Part shown: piece after piece, positions 27,655 through 34,822 of the stretch
How the letters are laid out: each line of letters begins with the position of its first letter
How positions within the stretch are numbered: position 1 is the first letter of the stretch
Origin: Rhodanobacteraceae bacterium
GTDB lineage: Bacteria > Pseudomonadota > Gammaproteobacteria > Xanthomonadales > Rhodanobacteraceae
Direction of reading: 5' to 3'
Length of the DNA stretch: 37,947 bases
Assembly (NCBI GenBank): GCA_025928585.1
Contig: JAICJG010000015.1
Location: 1-37,947 of the forward strand
Translations under genes and position numbers: made by a program
The notes under the pieces: generated by a model
Told to the model about the DNA's origin: nothing
The model's input: only the letters and a program-made list of their open reading frames with translations
Databases searched by the model: none

Positions 27655-28392
27655 TCAATGCACGTCCACCATGATCGTGTTTGGATGATCGTCGTGCCAG
27701 ACGACCGGCTGCGCGCGATACAGCTTCGGCAACGAGCGTTGCAAGGCGACCACCTTGGGCGCGTCATTGATCGCGATGTACAGCGCGTCGGGATGCAGGC
27801 GCGCGTAATCCTGGTGGTAGTCCTCGGCGGGGTGGAACGCCTTGAGCGGAACCACCTGGGTCACGATCGGCGCCGTGAACGCGCGCGCTGCGGCGAGTTG
27901 CGCGATGTAGGCGTTGGCAATCCGTTGCTGTTCGGGGTTGGCGTAAAAGATCACGCCCCGGTATTGCGTTCCGGTGTCGGGTCCCTGACGGTTCAACTCG
28001 GTGGGATCGGTCGCCACCGAGAAATACACACGCAGCAACTGGCCGTAGCTGACCTTCGACGAATCGTAGGTGATCCGCACGGATTCGGCATGGCCGGTAT
28101 CGCCCTCGCTGACCCGTTCATAGGTCGCAGTGGCGGCCGCGCCGCCCGAGTAGCCGGAGGTCACGTTGGTGACGCCCGGCACGTGCTCGAACACCCATTG
28201 CACGCCCCAGAAGCAGCCCCCGGCCAGCACCGCGGTGGCGTCCCCGGAATGACGCGCCAGCGGCGCATCGAGCGCGGGCGGCGGCAGTGCGGCGGGGGTT
28301 GGATCGTTCGCGGCCGTGGCACACGCCGCCACGGCCGGTGCGACCAGCAACCCAAACAGCACGCGTGCAGGGAAAAACCGGGAGGTGATCAT
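27655..28392 (-). CDS. msrA: Peptide methionine sulfoxide reductase MsrA, lipoprotein form
   Basis: MsrA reduces methionine-S-sulfoxide in proteins. The 245-residue product carries a lipoprotein signal peptide ending VAAC (C24) and then the MsrA domain: GGCFWGVQWVFEHVPGV with catalytic C60, SGYSGG, GDTGHAESVRI, DPTELNRQGPDTGTQYR and FHPAEDYHQDY. No other cysteine follows C60, so the usual resolving cysteine at the C-terminus is absent. It would work at the envelope. ATG at 28392 was chosen since it gives a short signal peptide and GAGG lies 8 bases upstream. It is divergent from the DGPF-sigma operon. Confidence 0.92.
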   Translation of the reverse strand: MITSRFFPARVLFGLLVAPAVAACATAANDPTPAALPPPALDAPLARHSGDATAVLAGGCFWGVQWVFEHVPGVTNVTSGYSGGAAATATYERVSEGDTGHAESVRITYDSSKVSYGQLLRVYFSVATDPTELNRQGPDTGTQYRGVIFYANPEQQRIANAYIAQLAAARAFTAPIVTQVVPLKAFHPAEDYHQDYARLHPDALYIAINDAPKVVALQRSLPKLYRAQPVVWHDDHPNTIMVDVH

Positions 28393-28513
28393 GAGCGGGC
28401 CTCGCAGCGGCCCCAGGCGAAATGGTCCGGTGCGCATGGAAGATCATACGCCCCCCCCGACGCCCACGGGCGCCCAGTTCCGCGGGAGCGGTCCGCCACC
28501 GGTGGCGACCGCT

Positions 28514-28540
28514 TGTCGATCCGGGCGAGCCGCGTTCGTC
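28514..28540 (+). promoter_or_regulatory. ECF-type promoter candidate for the DGPF-ECF42 operon
   Basis: TGTCGA (28514-28519) and CGTC (28537-28540) are separated by 17 bases. From memory, ECF42 promoters have TGTCGA at -35 and CG(A/T)C at -10, so both elements match. The expected start of transcription, near 28547, leaves about 38 bases before the first DGPF start codon. This suggests that the sigma factor drives its own operon. Confidence 0.5.
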
Positions 28541-28584
28541 GTTGTCATGAAACCGGCTTGGTGCCGGGTGCCGGGAGAATCGAC

Positions 28585-29001
28585 ATGCGCGTGATGGTGA
28601 TCGTCAAGGCAAGCCACGAATCCGAGGCCGGGCGCCTGCCGGGAGCCGAAGAGCTGGCCGCGATGGGCAAGTTCAACGAACAACTGGTCGAGGCCGGGGT
28701 GATGCTGATGGGCGAGGGCCTGCGTCCCAGCTCGCAAGGTGCGCGGGTGCGCTTCGATGGCAAACGCCGCACGGTGATCGACGGGCCGTTCGCCGAGACC
28801 AGGGAACTGGTGGCCGGATTCTGGCTGTGGCAGGTGCGTTCGATGGACGAGGCGATCGAGTGGATCAAGCGCGCGCCGTTCGACGGCGGGGCCGAAATCG
28901 AGTTGCGCCCGGTGTTCGAGATGGAGGATTTCGGCGAGGCCGCGACGCCCGAGATCCGCGAGCACGAAGCGCGCCTGCGCGAGAAGATCGCCAAGGCCTG
29001 A
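28585..29001 (+). CDS. DGPF/YciI-family protein, sigma-factor partner
   Basis: This 138-residue protein has a YciI-like ferredoxin-type fold: VMVIVKASHESEAG at the start, the DGPFAE motif (residues 66-71) that gives the group its name, and GFWLWQVRSMDEAIEWIKR. DGPF proteins are typical neighbours and targets of ECF41/ECF42-type sigma factors; their biochemical role is unsettled. GGGAGA 5 bases before ATG at 28585 supports the start. The charged C-terminal extension (EIREHEARLREKIAKA) forms a likely helix. It heads a three-gene operon with the sigma factor (56 bases away) and a second DGPF protein. Confidence 0.88.
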   Translation: MRVMVIVKASHESEAGRLPGAEELAAMGKFNEQLVEAGVMLMGEGLRPSSQGARVRFDGKRRTVIDGPFAETRELVAGFWLWQVRSMDEAIEWIKRAPFDGGAEIELRPVFEMEDFGEAATPEIREHEARLREKIAKA

Positions 29002-29057
29002 ACGCCGCTGCAGCGGACGCTTGCGCCGGACCCGAAGGGCTGCTGTGATCGGCCGTC

Positions 29058-30320
29058 ATGACGACGGCCGACACTCACCGCGCCATCGAAACGGTCTGGA
29101 AGATCGAAGCACCGCGCCTTATCGCGGGCCTGGCGCGGATGCTGCGCGACGTCGGCCAGGCCGAGGACCTGGCGCAGGAGGCGCTGGTCGTTGCGCTCGA
29201 GCGCTGGCCCACCGAGGGCGTGCCCGACAATCCGGGCGCCTGGCTGATGACCACGGCCAAGCGCCGCGCGATCGACCTGCTGCGCCACAACCGCATGCGG
29301 GACGACAAGCGCGTCGCGCTCGGGTACGAACTCGAAACCGAAGCCATGACGCACCCGCCTGACCATACGGCGGCGCTGGACGACGACATCGGCGACGACC
29401 TGCTCAGGCTGATCTTCGCCGCCTGCCATCCGGCGCTCAGCCGCGACATGCAAGTGGCGCTGACCTTGCGGATGCTGGGCGGCCTGACCACCCCGGAGAT
29501 CGCGCGCGCGTTCCTGGTGCCCGAGGCGACGGTCGCGCAGCGCATCGTGCGCGCCAAGCGCACCCTGGCCGAGAAAAAGGCTCCGTTCGAGGTGCCGCGT
29601 GGAGAGGATCGGGCGCCGCGCCTCGCCGCGGTGCTCGAAGTCGTCTACCTGATCTTCAACGAAGGCTATGCGGCGACGGCGGGCGAGGAGTGGGCGCGAC
29701 CGGCCCTGTGCGAAGAAGCCCTGCGGCTCGGCCGGGTGCTGGCGGGGCTTGCGCCGCGCGAACCGGAAGTGCATGGCCTGGTCGCGCTGATGGAGATCCA
29801 GGCTTCGCGGCTGCACGCGCGGATCGCGGCCGACGGCGCGCCGATCCTGCTGCTGGACCAGGACCGCTCGCGTTGGGACCGTCTGCTGGTCCGGCGGGGC
29901 CTCGCGGCGCTCGAGCGCGCGGAACGCCTGGGCGGCGGCGACGGAAATTACGCGTTGCAGGCCGCGATCGCCGCCTGTCATGCGCGGGCCCGGCGGGCGG
30001 AGGACACCGATTGGCCGCGGATCGCCGCGCTGTACGCGCGGCTCGCCCACGTGGCGCCGTCGCCGGTGGTCGAATTGAACCGCGCGGTGGCGGTGTCGAT
30101 GGCGGAGGGGCCAGCAGCCGGACTCGCGCTGGCCGACGCCCTGCGCGACCAGCGTGCGCTGGCCGGCTACCATCTGCTGCCCAGTGTGCGCGGCGACCTG
30201 CTGTTCAAGCTGGGGCGGCTCGCGGAGGCACGTGCCGAGTTCGAGCGCGCGGCCGGGTTGACCGGCAATGCGCGCGAATCCGCCTTGCTGCGCGCGCGCG
30301 CGGCGGCCTGCCTGGCGTAG
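29058..30320 (+). CDS. ECF42-type RNA polymerase sigma factor with C-terminal TPR-like domain
   Basis: The 420-residue protein has sigma region 2 (about 10-75: VGQAEDLAQEALVVALERW and PGAWLMTTAKRRAIDLLR) and sigma region 4 with helix-turn-helix TPEIARAFLVPEATVAQRIV (about 136-155). A long helical C-terminal extension follows (DUF6596, then TPR-like: EVHGLVALMEIQASRLHARI, LAAAL-like repeats, LAEARAEFERAAGL). Such extensions replace a classic anti-sigma factor in ECF42 and related groups. No anti-sigma gene is adjacent. It lies between two DGPF genes, the conserved ECF42 layout. Confidence 0.92.
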   Translation: MTTADTHRAIETVWKIEAPRLIAGLARMLRDVGQAEDLAQEALVVALERWPTEGVPDNPGAWLMTTAKRRAIDLLRHNRMRDDKRVALGYELETEAMTHPPDHTAALDDDIGDDLLRLIFAACHPALSRDMQVALTLRMLGGLTTPEIARAFLVPEATVAQRIVRAKRTLAEKKAPFEVPRGEDRAPRLAAVLEVVYLIFNEGYAATAGEEWARPALCEEALRLGRVLAGLAPREPEVHGLVALMEIQASRLHARIAADGAPILLLDQDRSRWDRLLVRRGLAALERAERLGGGDGNYALQAAIAACHARARRAEDTDWPRIAALYARLAHVAPSPVVELNRAVAVSMAEGPAAGLALADALRDQRALAGYHLLPSVRGDLLFKLGRLAEARAEFERAAGLTGNARESALLRARAAACLA

Positions 30321-30336
30321 CGATCGGAGAGCGACG

Positions 30337-30693
30337 ATGGCCTACATGTTGTTCGTGATGGAACCGCGCGGCCAGCGATCGGAACGCACGGGGGGAGAGG
30401 GCAAGGCGCTGTACGAGCGGATGCAGCGCTATGCCGACGACCTGAAGCAGCGTGGCGTGTTGCGCGCGTATTCGTCGTTGCGCAACGATTCCGAAGGCCA
30501 GCGCCTGCAGGTCCGCTCCGGAAAACGCGGTCTGCGGGACGGCCCGTTCACCGAGGCCCGCGAAATGGTCGGCGGGTTCTTCCTCGTCGATTGCGCCACC
30601 CGCGAGGAGGCGATCGAACTCGCCGCACTTTGCCCGGCGGCCGAATGGGCGACCATGGAAGTGCGCGAAACGGGGCCCTGCTACCTCGGGTGA
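30337..30693 (+). CDS. Second DGPF/YciI-family protein
   Basis: The 118-residue product starts MAYMLFVMEPRG and has DGPFTEAREMVGGFFLV (DGPF at residues 68-71), followed by TREEAIELAALCPAAEW and a C-terminal VRETGPCY, the usual end of the short YciI-type DGPF proteins. GGAGA before ATG at 30337 fits the start. It is shorter than the first DGPF protein and shares only the core with it, so it is a paralogue and not a recent duplicate. It is likely the last gene of the operon: the next gene is convergent. Confidence 0.88.
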   Translation: MAYMLFVMEPRGQRSERTGGEGKALYERMQRYADDLKQRGVLRAYSSLRNDSEGQRLQVRSGKRGLRDGPFTEAREMVGGFFLVDCATREEAIELAALCPAAEWATMEVRETGPCYLG

Positions 30694-30750
30694 TCGCGGG
30701 CCGCGTGTTCCGCCGAGGCAGTGCCGCACGAGGGGTTTACGTTCCCGCCA

Positions 30751-31524
30751 TCAGCGCGGTAGGCCAACCGGCATCAGCAGCAACGGTGCGACTCCGTTCG
30801 GGAGTTGCAGCAGTCGGGCAATCGCCGCGTCGTCGAAGGTTCCGACGTCGACCGTTCCGAGACCGAGGTCTTCGGCCTGCAGGAACAGGTTTTCGGTGGC
30901 GGCGCCGACCTCGATGGCGACGTAGCGGCTGGAGCGGCTGCCGTACTTGGCCGCGGTGCGCGCCTCGACCGCGGCGAAGGCGACGGTGGCCGGTGCCGTG
31001 GCGAGCCACGCCTGCCGAACCGCCGCGGAGGCGAGGGCGTGGCGCCGGTCGCCGGCCTCGACGAGCTGCAGGCGGTGCCCGTGCGGATCGTAGTGGTAGA
31101 TGCCGGCCGGCAGTCCTTCGACGTCTCCGGCGACGACGTAGAGCTCGAGCGGATAGATCGCGCCGGCGGATGGCGCGGTGCGCAATTGACCCTCGGCGGT
31201 GATGCCTTGCGCGGCCCAGAGCAGCTGGCCGAGCTGGGCCAGGCTGAGCGGCACCGGCTCGAAGGCGCGGACCGAGCGGCGCTGCTGCAACAACTCCGCG
31301 AGGCCGTGGGCGCGAGTGAAGCCGGGCGGCGGCAGCACGATGTCCCTGTGCGCTTGCGTGGGGGCCGGATCTCCATGCGCCGGTGCCGGCAACGCGTCTT
31401 GCCGAAACCTCGCTGCGCCCGCAAGCGCCGCCGCGGGCCACGGATGGGCGGCTGCGCAACTCGCGGTCGGGGGAACGATGCATGTGACCGCAAAGGCGAG
31501 AAAGAGCAAGAGCATCTGCAACAT
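30751..31524 (-). CDS. Exported SagB/ThcOx-type nitroreductase-family protein
   Basis: The 257-residue product has a signal peptide (MLLLFLAFAVTCIVPPTAS) and one FMN-dependent nitroreductase-type domain: LLQQRRSVRAFEPVPLSLAQ, LGQLLWAAQG, RTAPSAGAIYPLELYVVAG, GIYHYDPHGHRLQ and the final AEDLGLGTVDVGTFDD. SagB/ThcOx members include azoline dehydrogenases of peptide modification clusters, but no cyclodehydratase or precursor peptide is nearby, so a general envelope oxidoreductase is more likely. ATG at 31524 gives the signal sequence; ATG at 31515 is an alternative. Confidence 0.85.
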   Translation of the reverse strand: MLQMLLLFLAFAVTCIVPPTASCAAAHPWPAAALAGAARFRQDALPAPAHGDPAPTQAHRDIVLPPPGFTRAHGLAELLQQRRSVRAFEPVPLSLAQLGQLLWAAQGITAEGQLRTAPSAGAIYPLELYVVAGDVEGLPAGIYHYDPHGHRLQLVEAGDRRHALASAAVRQAWLATAPATVAFAAVEARTAAKYGSRSSRYVAIEVGAATENLFLQAEDLGLGTVDVGTFDDAAIARLLQLPNGVAPLLLMPVGLPR

Positions 31525-31573
31525 TGGTTCCAGTGTCCTCGGCAAGCCACGCCGCGGAGACACGCACGCGGGA

Positions 31574-32054
31574 TCAGGGGATCCACGCTGACCATCGTGC
31601 CGCGCCCTGCCAGTGCGTGTCACCGGGCCCCGCCGGGCTGCCCTTGTCGAACACCACGCGCCGGACGCCGGGCGCTTCGCGGCGCCGGAGCGAATTGAAG
31701 CGGCCGATGACTTTGCCCTTGGCGTCCCGGCCGAGTCCGGCACCAAGCGCCAGGGCGCCGGATTGCAGGACCTCCACGCGGTCCGGTTCCCACGAGGGCG
31801 GCGCGGTCCTGCAACGGAAGAATCGCGACCACGCCGCGAGCACGCTCTTCCTGTCACGCAGCACGCCCGTGCCATGGAAGAGGATGGCTTCCTCGGAAAC
31901 ATGCCGCGGCGTCGCGATCGGCCATGGATTTGGCGAATGCACGTTCCGCGGCGAAGACCTGTGGCTGCGGTGTGTCGGCTGCCGGGGTTGCAGTCTGCCA
32001 GGGTATCGGAAGCATGGCGGCGGTCAGCGCGATCCATCGTACGATGCGCGACAC
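31574..32054 (-). pseudogene. Frameshifted DUF4440 (SnoaL-like) exported protein
   Basis: From GTG at 32054 the minus strand encodes a signal peptide (IVRWIALTAAMLPIPW) and then VFAAERAFAKSMADRDAAA, the DUF4440 N-terminal helix. Near 31900 the reading continues in another frame as HVSEEAILFHGTGVLRDRKS, SWEPDRVEVLQSGALALGAG, GRFNSLRRRE and VRRVVFDKGSP, the rest of the domain, with stop at 31574-31576. A small deletion with frame change explains the break. If this is a base-calling error the gene would be intact, about 155 residues. The 32055-32233 stretch beyond it has no feature I can support. Confidence 0.75.
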
Positions 32055-32233
32055 GTGCTGCGTCGACCAGGCTCGGTGGGGCCCATGGCGGGTGCATCCG
32101 GGGCGCTCGGGGGAAGCATACTGCGCTGCCGGGGCGGACGGCGTACCGTGCTCCCGAAGCGGCCGGCGGACACCCCGGCAGACATCGTCCGGCATCCCGG
32201 GAATGGCAATGGACCGGTGTGCCGGGGCCGCCT

Positions 32234-33187
32234 TCAATCCACTGCGAGCTTTTGCAGTCGCGCCGCGTGTGCGAGCAGTTCCTTGCGCAACCGCTGCGGG
32301 GTACGGATCTCGAAGTCGAACGGCACGCGTGCAAGCTGTCGCGCGAACCACGCCAGATCGTCGGTGCGCACGCGCAGCAGCACCCCGTCGCCAGTCGCTT
32401 CGAGCAAGCCCATGGCAGGTGAGAATGCCTCGCGTGCCTTGGCAAGATCCGTGTGCAGCCGCACCTCCACGCGGTGCGCCCGGGGAAGCGTCGCGATGGT
32501 GCGGTTCAGCCATTCCAGCACGTCGAAATCCCGCGGCCGACTGAAGGGAATCGGCAGCGGCTGCACATCGAGGATGCGGTCCACGCGGAACGCGCGGACG
32601 CCATGGCGGAGATGGCACATGCCGACCGCGTACCAGGCGCCACCGCGGAAGCCAAGGCCGTAGGCATCGAAGCCACGCTCGGTCTCCTCGGCCTGCGCGG
32701 ATCGGTAATGCAGGTGCACCCGTTCCCTGGCGTGTGCCGCGTGGGTCAGCAGCATCAGGGCCGTGGCGTTCGCATGCTCCGTCAGAGCGCCCTGCGATTC
32801 CATCGCGACCGTGTTTTCGACCGCGCGCAGTCGCCGCTTCAGCGGCTCGGGCATCACGCGTTCCAGTTTGGCCTGCGCACTCGCCAGCGCCGACTCGCCC
32901 GCGTGCAAGCCGAGGCTGCGTGCAGCCAGCAGCCCCAGCGCCAGCGCGAGTGCCTCCGCGTCCGTGAACATCATCGGCGGCAACTTGAATCCCGCCACCA
33001 GCATGTACGCGCCGTGCCGACCCCGCTCGGTGGTGATCGGAATCCCGAGTTCCTCCAGCAGCACGATGTAGCGCCGCAAGGTGCGCACGTCGACGTTGAT
33101 GCGCCGGGCCAGTTCCGGCCCGCTGATGCGGCCGCGGCTTTGCAGCAGCTCCAGGACGGCCAGCACGCGTGAGGCGGGGTGGGGCAT
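32234..33187 (-). CDS. WYL-domain transcriptional regulator (YafY type)
   Basis: The 317-residue protein has an N-terminal DeoR-type winged helix (RVLAVLELLQSRGRISGPELARR-like, written in part; ARRINVDVRTLRRYI is the recognition helix), a linker, and a WYL domain (about 145-220) with YGLGFRGGAWYAVG (WYA in place of WYL) and RAFRVDRI. A C-terminal WCX domain follows (VEVRLHTDLAKAREAF, WFARQLARVPFDFEIRTP). WYL domains sense ligands and control transcription. The ATG follows a TAGACT hexamer by 6 bases, and a palindrome abuts it. It is divergent from the NIPSNAP operon, so that is its likely target together with itself. Confidence 0.9.
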   Translation of the reverse strand: MPHPASRVLAVLELLQSRGRISGPELARRINVDVRTLRRYIVLLEELGIPITTERGRHGAYMLVAGFKLPPMMFTDAEALALALGLLAARSLGLHAGESALASAQAKLERVMPEPLKRRLRAVENTVAMESQGALTEHANATALMLLTHAAHARERVHLHYRSAQAEETERGFDAYGLGFRGGAWYAVGMCHLRHGVRAFRVDRILDVQPLPIPFSRPRDFDVLEWLNRTIATLPRAHRVEVRLHTDLAKAREAFSPAMGLLEATGDGVLLRVRTDDLAWFARQLARVPFDFEIRTPQRLRKELLAHAARLQKLAVD

Positions 33188-33193
33188 GCGTGC

Positions 33194-33232
33194 AGTCTAG
33201 CCTGAATCAGGACATGAATCGCCCTGATTCGG
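33194..33232. promoter_or_regulatory. WYL regulator operator and promoter candidate
   Basis: CCTGAATCAGG (33201-33211) is a perfect palindrome, and CCTGATTCGG (33223-33232) is a second near-copy about two helical turns away. On the minus strand TAGACT (33194-33199) lies directly beside the palindrome and 6 bases before the regulator's ATG. This layout fits autoregulation and control of the divergent NIPSNAP gene. Confidence 0.5.
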
Positions 33233-33270
33233 AATTAGCGTGTGCGCAAGGCCGATCCACGGAGACCGTC

Positions 33271-34122
33271 ATGGTCCGCATTTCGATCCTGCTGCTGGGA
33301 GTTCTCTGCATGAGCACCTACATCGCCAATGCACGCGCGGATACCGATGCGCGCGCCGGGCTGGAGAGCGTCGCACACCTGGCCGACTACCCGGTGGTCG
33401 AGTTGCGCCGCTACGACATCGCCCCGGGCCAGCGTGATCGTTTCGTACGCTATTTCGACGCGTATTTCCCGGAAGCGTTCGAGCAACTGGGCTGCATGGT
33501 GTTCGGGCAGTTCGAGGATCGTGCCGCACCCACGAAGTTTGTCTGGCTGCGCGGCTATCACGACATCAACGCGCGTCCGATCGTGGACTCGGCGTTCTAC
33601 TACGGACCGGTGTGGCGCGAGCACCGCGCCAAGGTCAACGCATTGTTCCCGGGCGAAAGCGACAACGTGCTGCTGTTGCGTCCGCTGGCGCCGGAGACCG
33701 GCATTCCGGTGTTGCCGGCCGTGGACCCGGTGGACGAACCGCAAGGCGCGCGTGGCGTGGTGGTCGTACAGATCTTCGCGGTGAAGAAGGGTGACGAAGA
33801 TGCGTTCGCGCAACGGGCGCGGGTCGCATTCGCGCGTTATGGGGACGCCCGGGTGCATCCGGCGGGCGTGCTGGTGACGCTGGACGTTCCGAACAATTTT
33901 CCGCAACTGCCGATCCGCACCGACGGGCCATTCCTGGTGTGGCTGGGCGTGGTCGAAAACGACGCGGCGTTGAAGGATTTCACCGCGCTGGCATCGCAGG
34001 TCGAGCATGGACTGGAAGGCACCGGGATGCTGCGTGGCAAGACGGAACGGCTGGTGCTCGACCCGACGCCGCGTTCGCGCCTTCGTTGGTGGCCAGTCGC
34101 TGACGCGAAAACCGTGCCATGA
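33271..34122 (+). CDS. Exported NIPSNAP-family protein
   Basis: The 283-residue product has an N-terminal signal peptide (ISILLLGVLCMSTYIANARA) and two NIPSNAP-type half domains: VVELRRYDIAPGQRDRFVRY with FEQLGCMVFGQFEDRAAPTK and FVWLRGYHDI, then VVVQIFAVKKGDEDAFAQ with GVLVTLDVPNNFPQLPIR. NIPSNAP domains have a dimeric alpha-beta barrel-like fold and no settled function in bacteria. ATG at 33271 was chosen for GGAGA 5 bases before it. It overlaps the LysE-family gene by ATGA, which indicates one operon. It is divergent from the WYL regulator. Confidence 0.88.
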   Translation: MVRISILLLGVLCMSTYIANARADTDARAGLESVAHLADYPVVELRRYDIAPGQRDRFVRYFDAYFPEAFEQLGCMVFGQFEDRAAPTKFVWLRGYHDINARPIVDSAFYYGPVWREHRAKVNALFPGESDNVLLLRPLAPETGIPVLPAVDPVDEPQGARGVVVVQIFAVKKGDEDAFAQRARVAFARYGDARVHPAGVLVTLDVPNNFPQLPIRTDGPFLVWLGVVENDAALKDFTALASQVEHGLEGTGMLRGKTERLVLDPTPRSRLRWWPVADAKTVP

Positions 34123-34754
34123 GCCACGCCGACGACCTGCTGCTGTTTGCCGTGCTGGTGTTCGGCATCGTCGTGCTGCCGGGCCTGGACATGGCGTACG
34201 TCATGGGCAGTTCGCTCGCGGCCGGACGCCGGCACGGGCTGGCCGCGGTCGCGGGGATTGCTGTCGGCGGCGTTTGCCACGTGGTGATGACGACCCTCGG
34301 CATCAGCGTGTTGTTGAAGGCGATTCCCGCGGCCTTCAACGCATTGCTGCTGGCGGGCGCGCTGTACATCGCGTGGATCGGAGTCTCATTGTTGCGCGCC
34401 GACTCCGCCTTCGGCATCCAGGAGCCAAGCCGCGCGATGTCGGCGTGGACCACGTTCCGCCGCGGCACGCTGACTTGCCTGATGAATCCGAAAGCCTATC
34501 TCTTCATGCTGGCCGTGTTTCCGCAATTCCTGCGCGCGGAATATGGGCCGCTATGGTCGCAGGCGCTGTCGCTCTGGGTGATCATCGCGATCACGCAAGT
34601 CACGGTCTACGGCGCAGTCGCGCTGGTCGCCGCGCGGGCGCGCGGGTGGCTGGTACGACGGCCCGAAGCGGGCGCGGTCACCGCGCGCGTGGTCGGAGCC
34701 GTGCTGATCGGCGCCGCGCTGTTTACCGGCTTCGAGGGCTGGCGCTCGCTGTGA
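34119..34754 (+). CDS. LysE/RhtB-family exporter
   Basis: This 211-residue membrane protein has six hydrophobic segments. Family motifs are VVLPGLDMAYVMGSSLAAGRRHGL (first TM region; P-G-x-D-x-x-x-V), LKAIPAAFNALLLAGALYIAWIG and RRGTLTCLMNPKAYLFMLAV (N-P-K). LysE/RhtB proteins export amino acids or their derivatives. It overlaps the NIPSNAP gene by 4 bases, so translation is coupled. The substrate is unknown. Confidence 0.9.
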   Translation: MSHADDLLLFAVLVFGIVVLPGLDMAYVMGSSLAAGRRHGLAAVAGIAVGGVCHVVMTTLGISVLLKAIPAAFNALLLAGALYIAWIGVSLLRADSAFGIQEPSRAMSAWTTFRRGTLTCLMNPKAYLFMLAVFPQFLRAEYGPLWSQALSLWVIIAITQVTVYGAVALVAARARGWLVRRPEAGAVTARVVGAVLIGAALFTGFEGWRSL

Positions 34755-34822
34755 GCGGGCAGCGACAATGCACGTGATTGTCGGTTGACGTGCAAACCCT
34801 GTTGGTCCCATCAGGAGCTTCG

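Noticed and set aside
30751-31524. SagB-like protein as part of a thiazole/oxazole-modified peptide cluster
   Set aside because: No SagC/D-like cyclodehydratase, precursor peptide or dedicated exporter is nearby, and the protein has a signal peptide.
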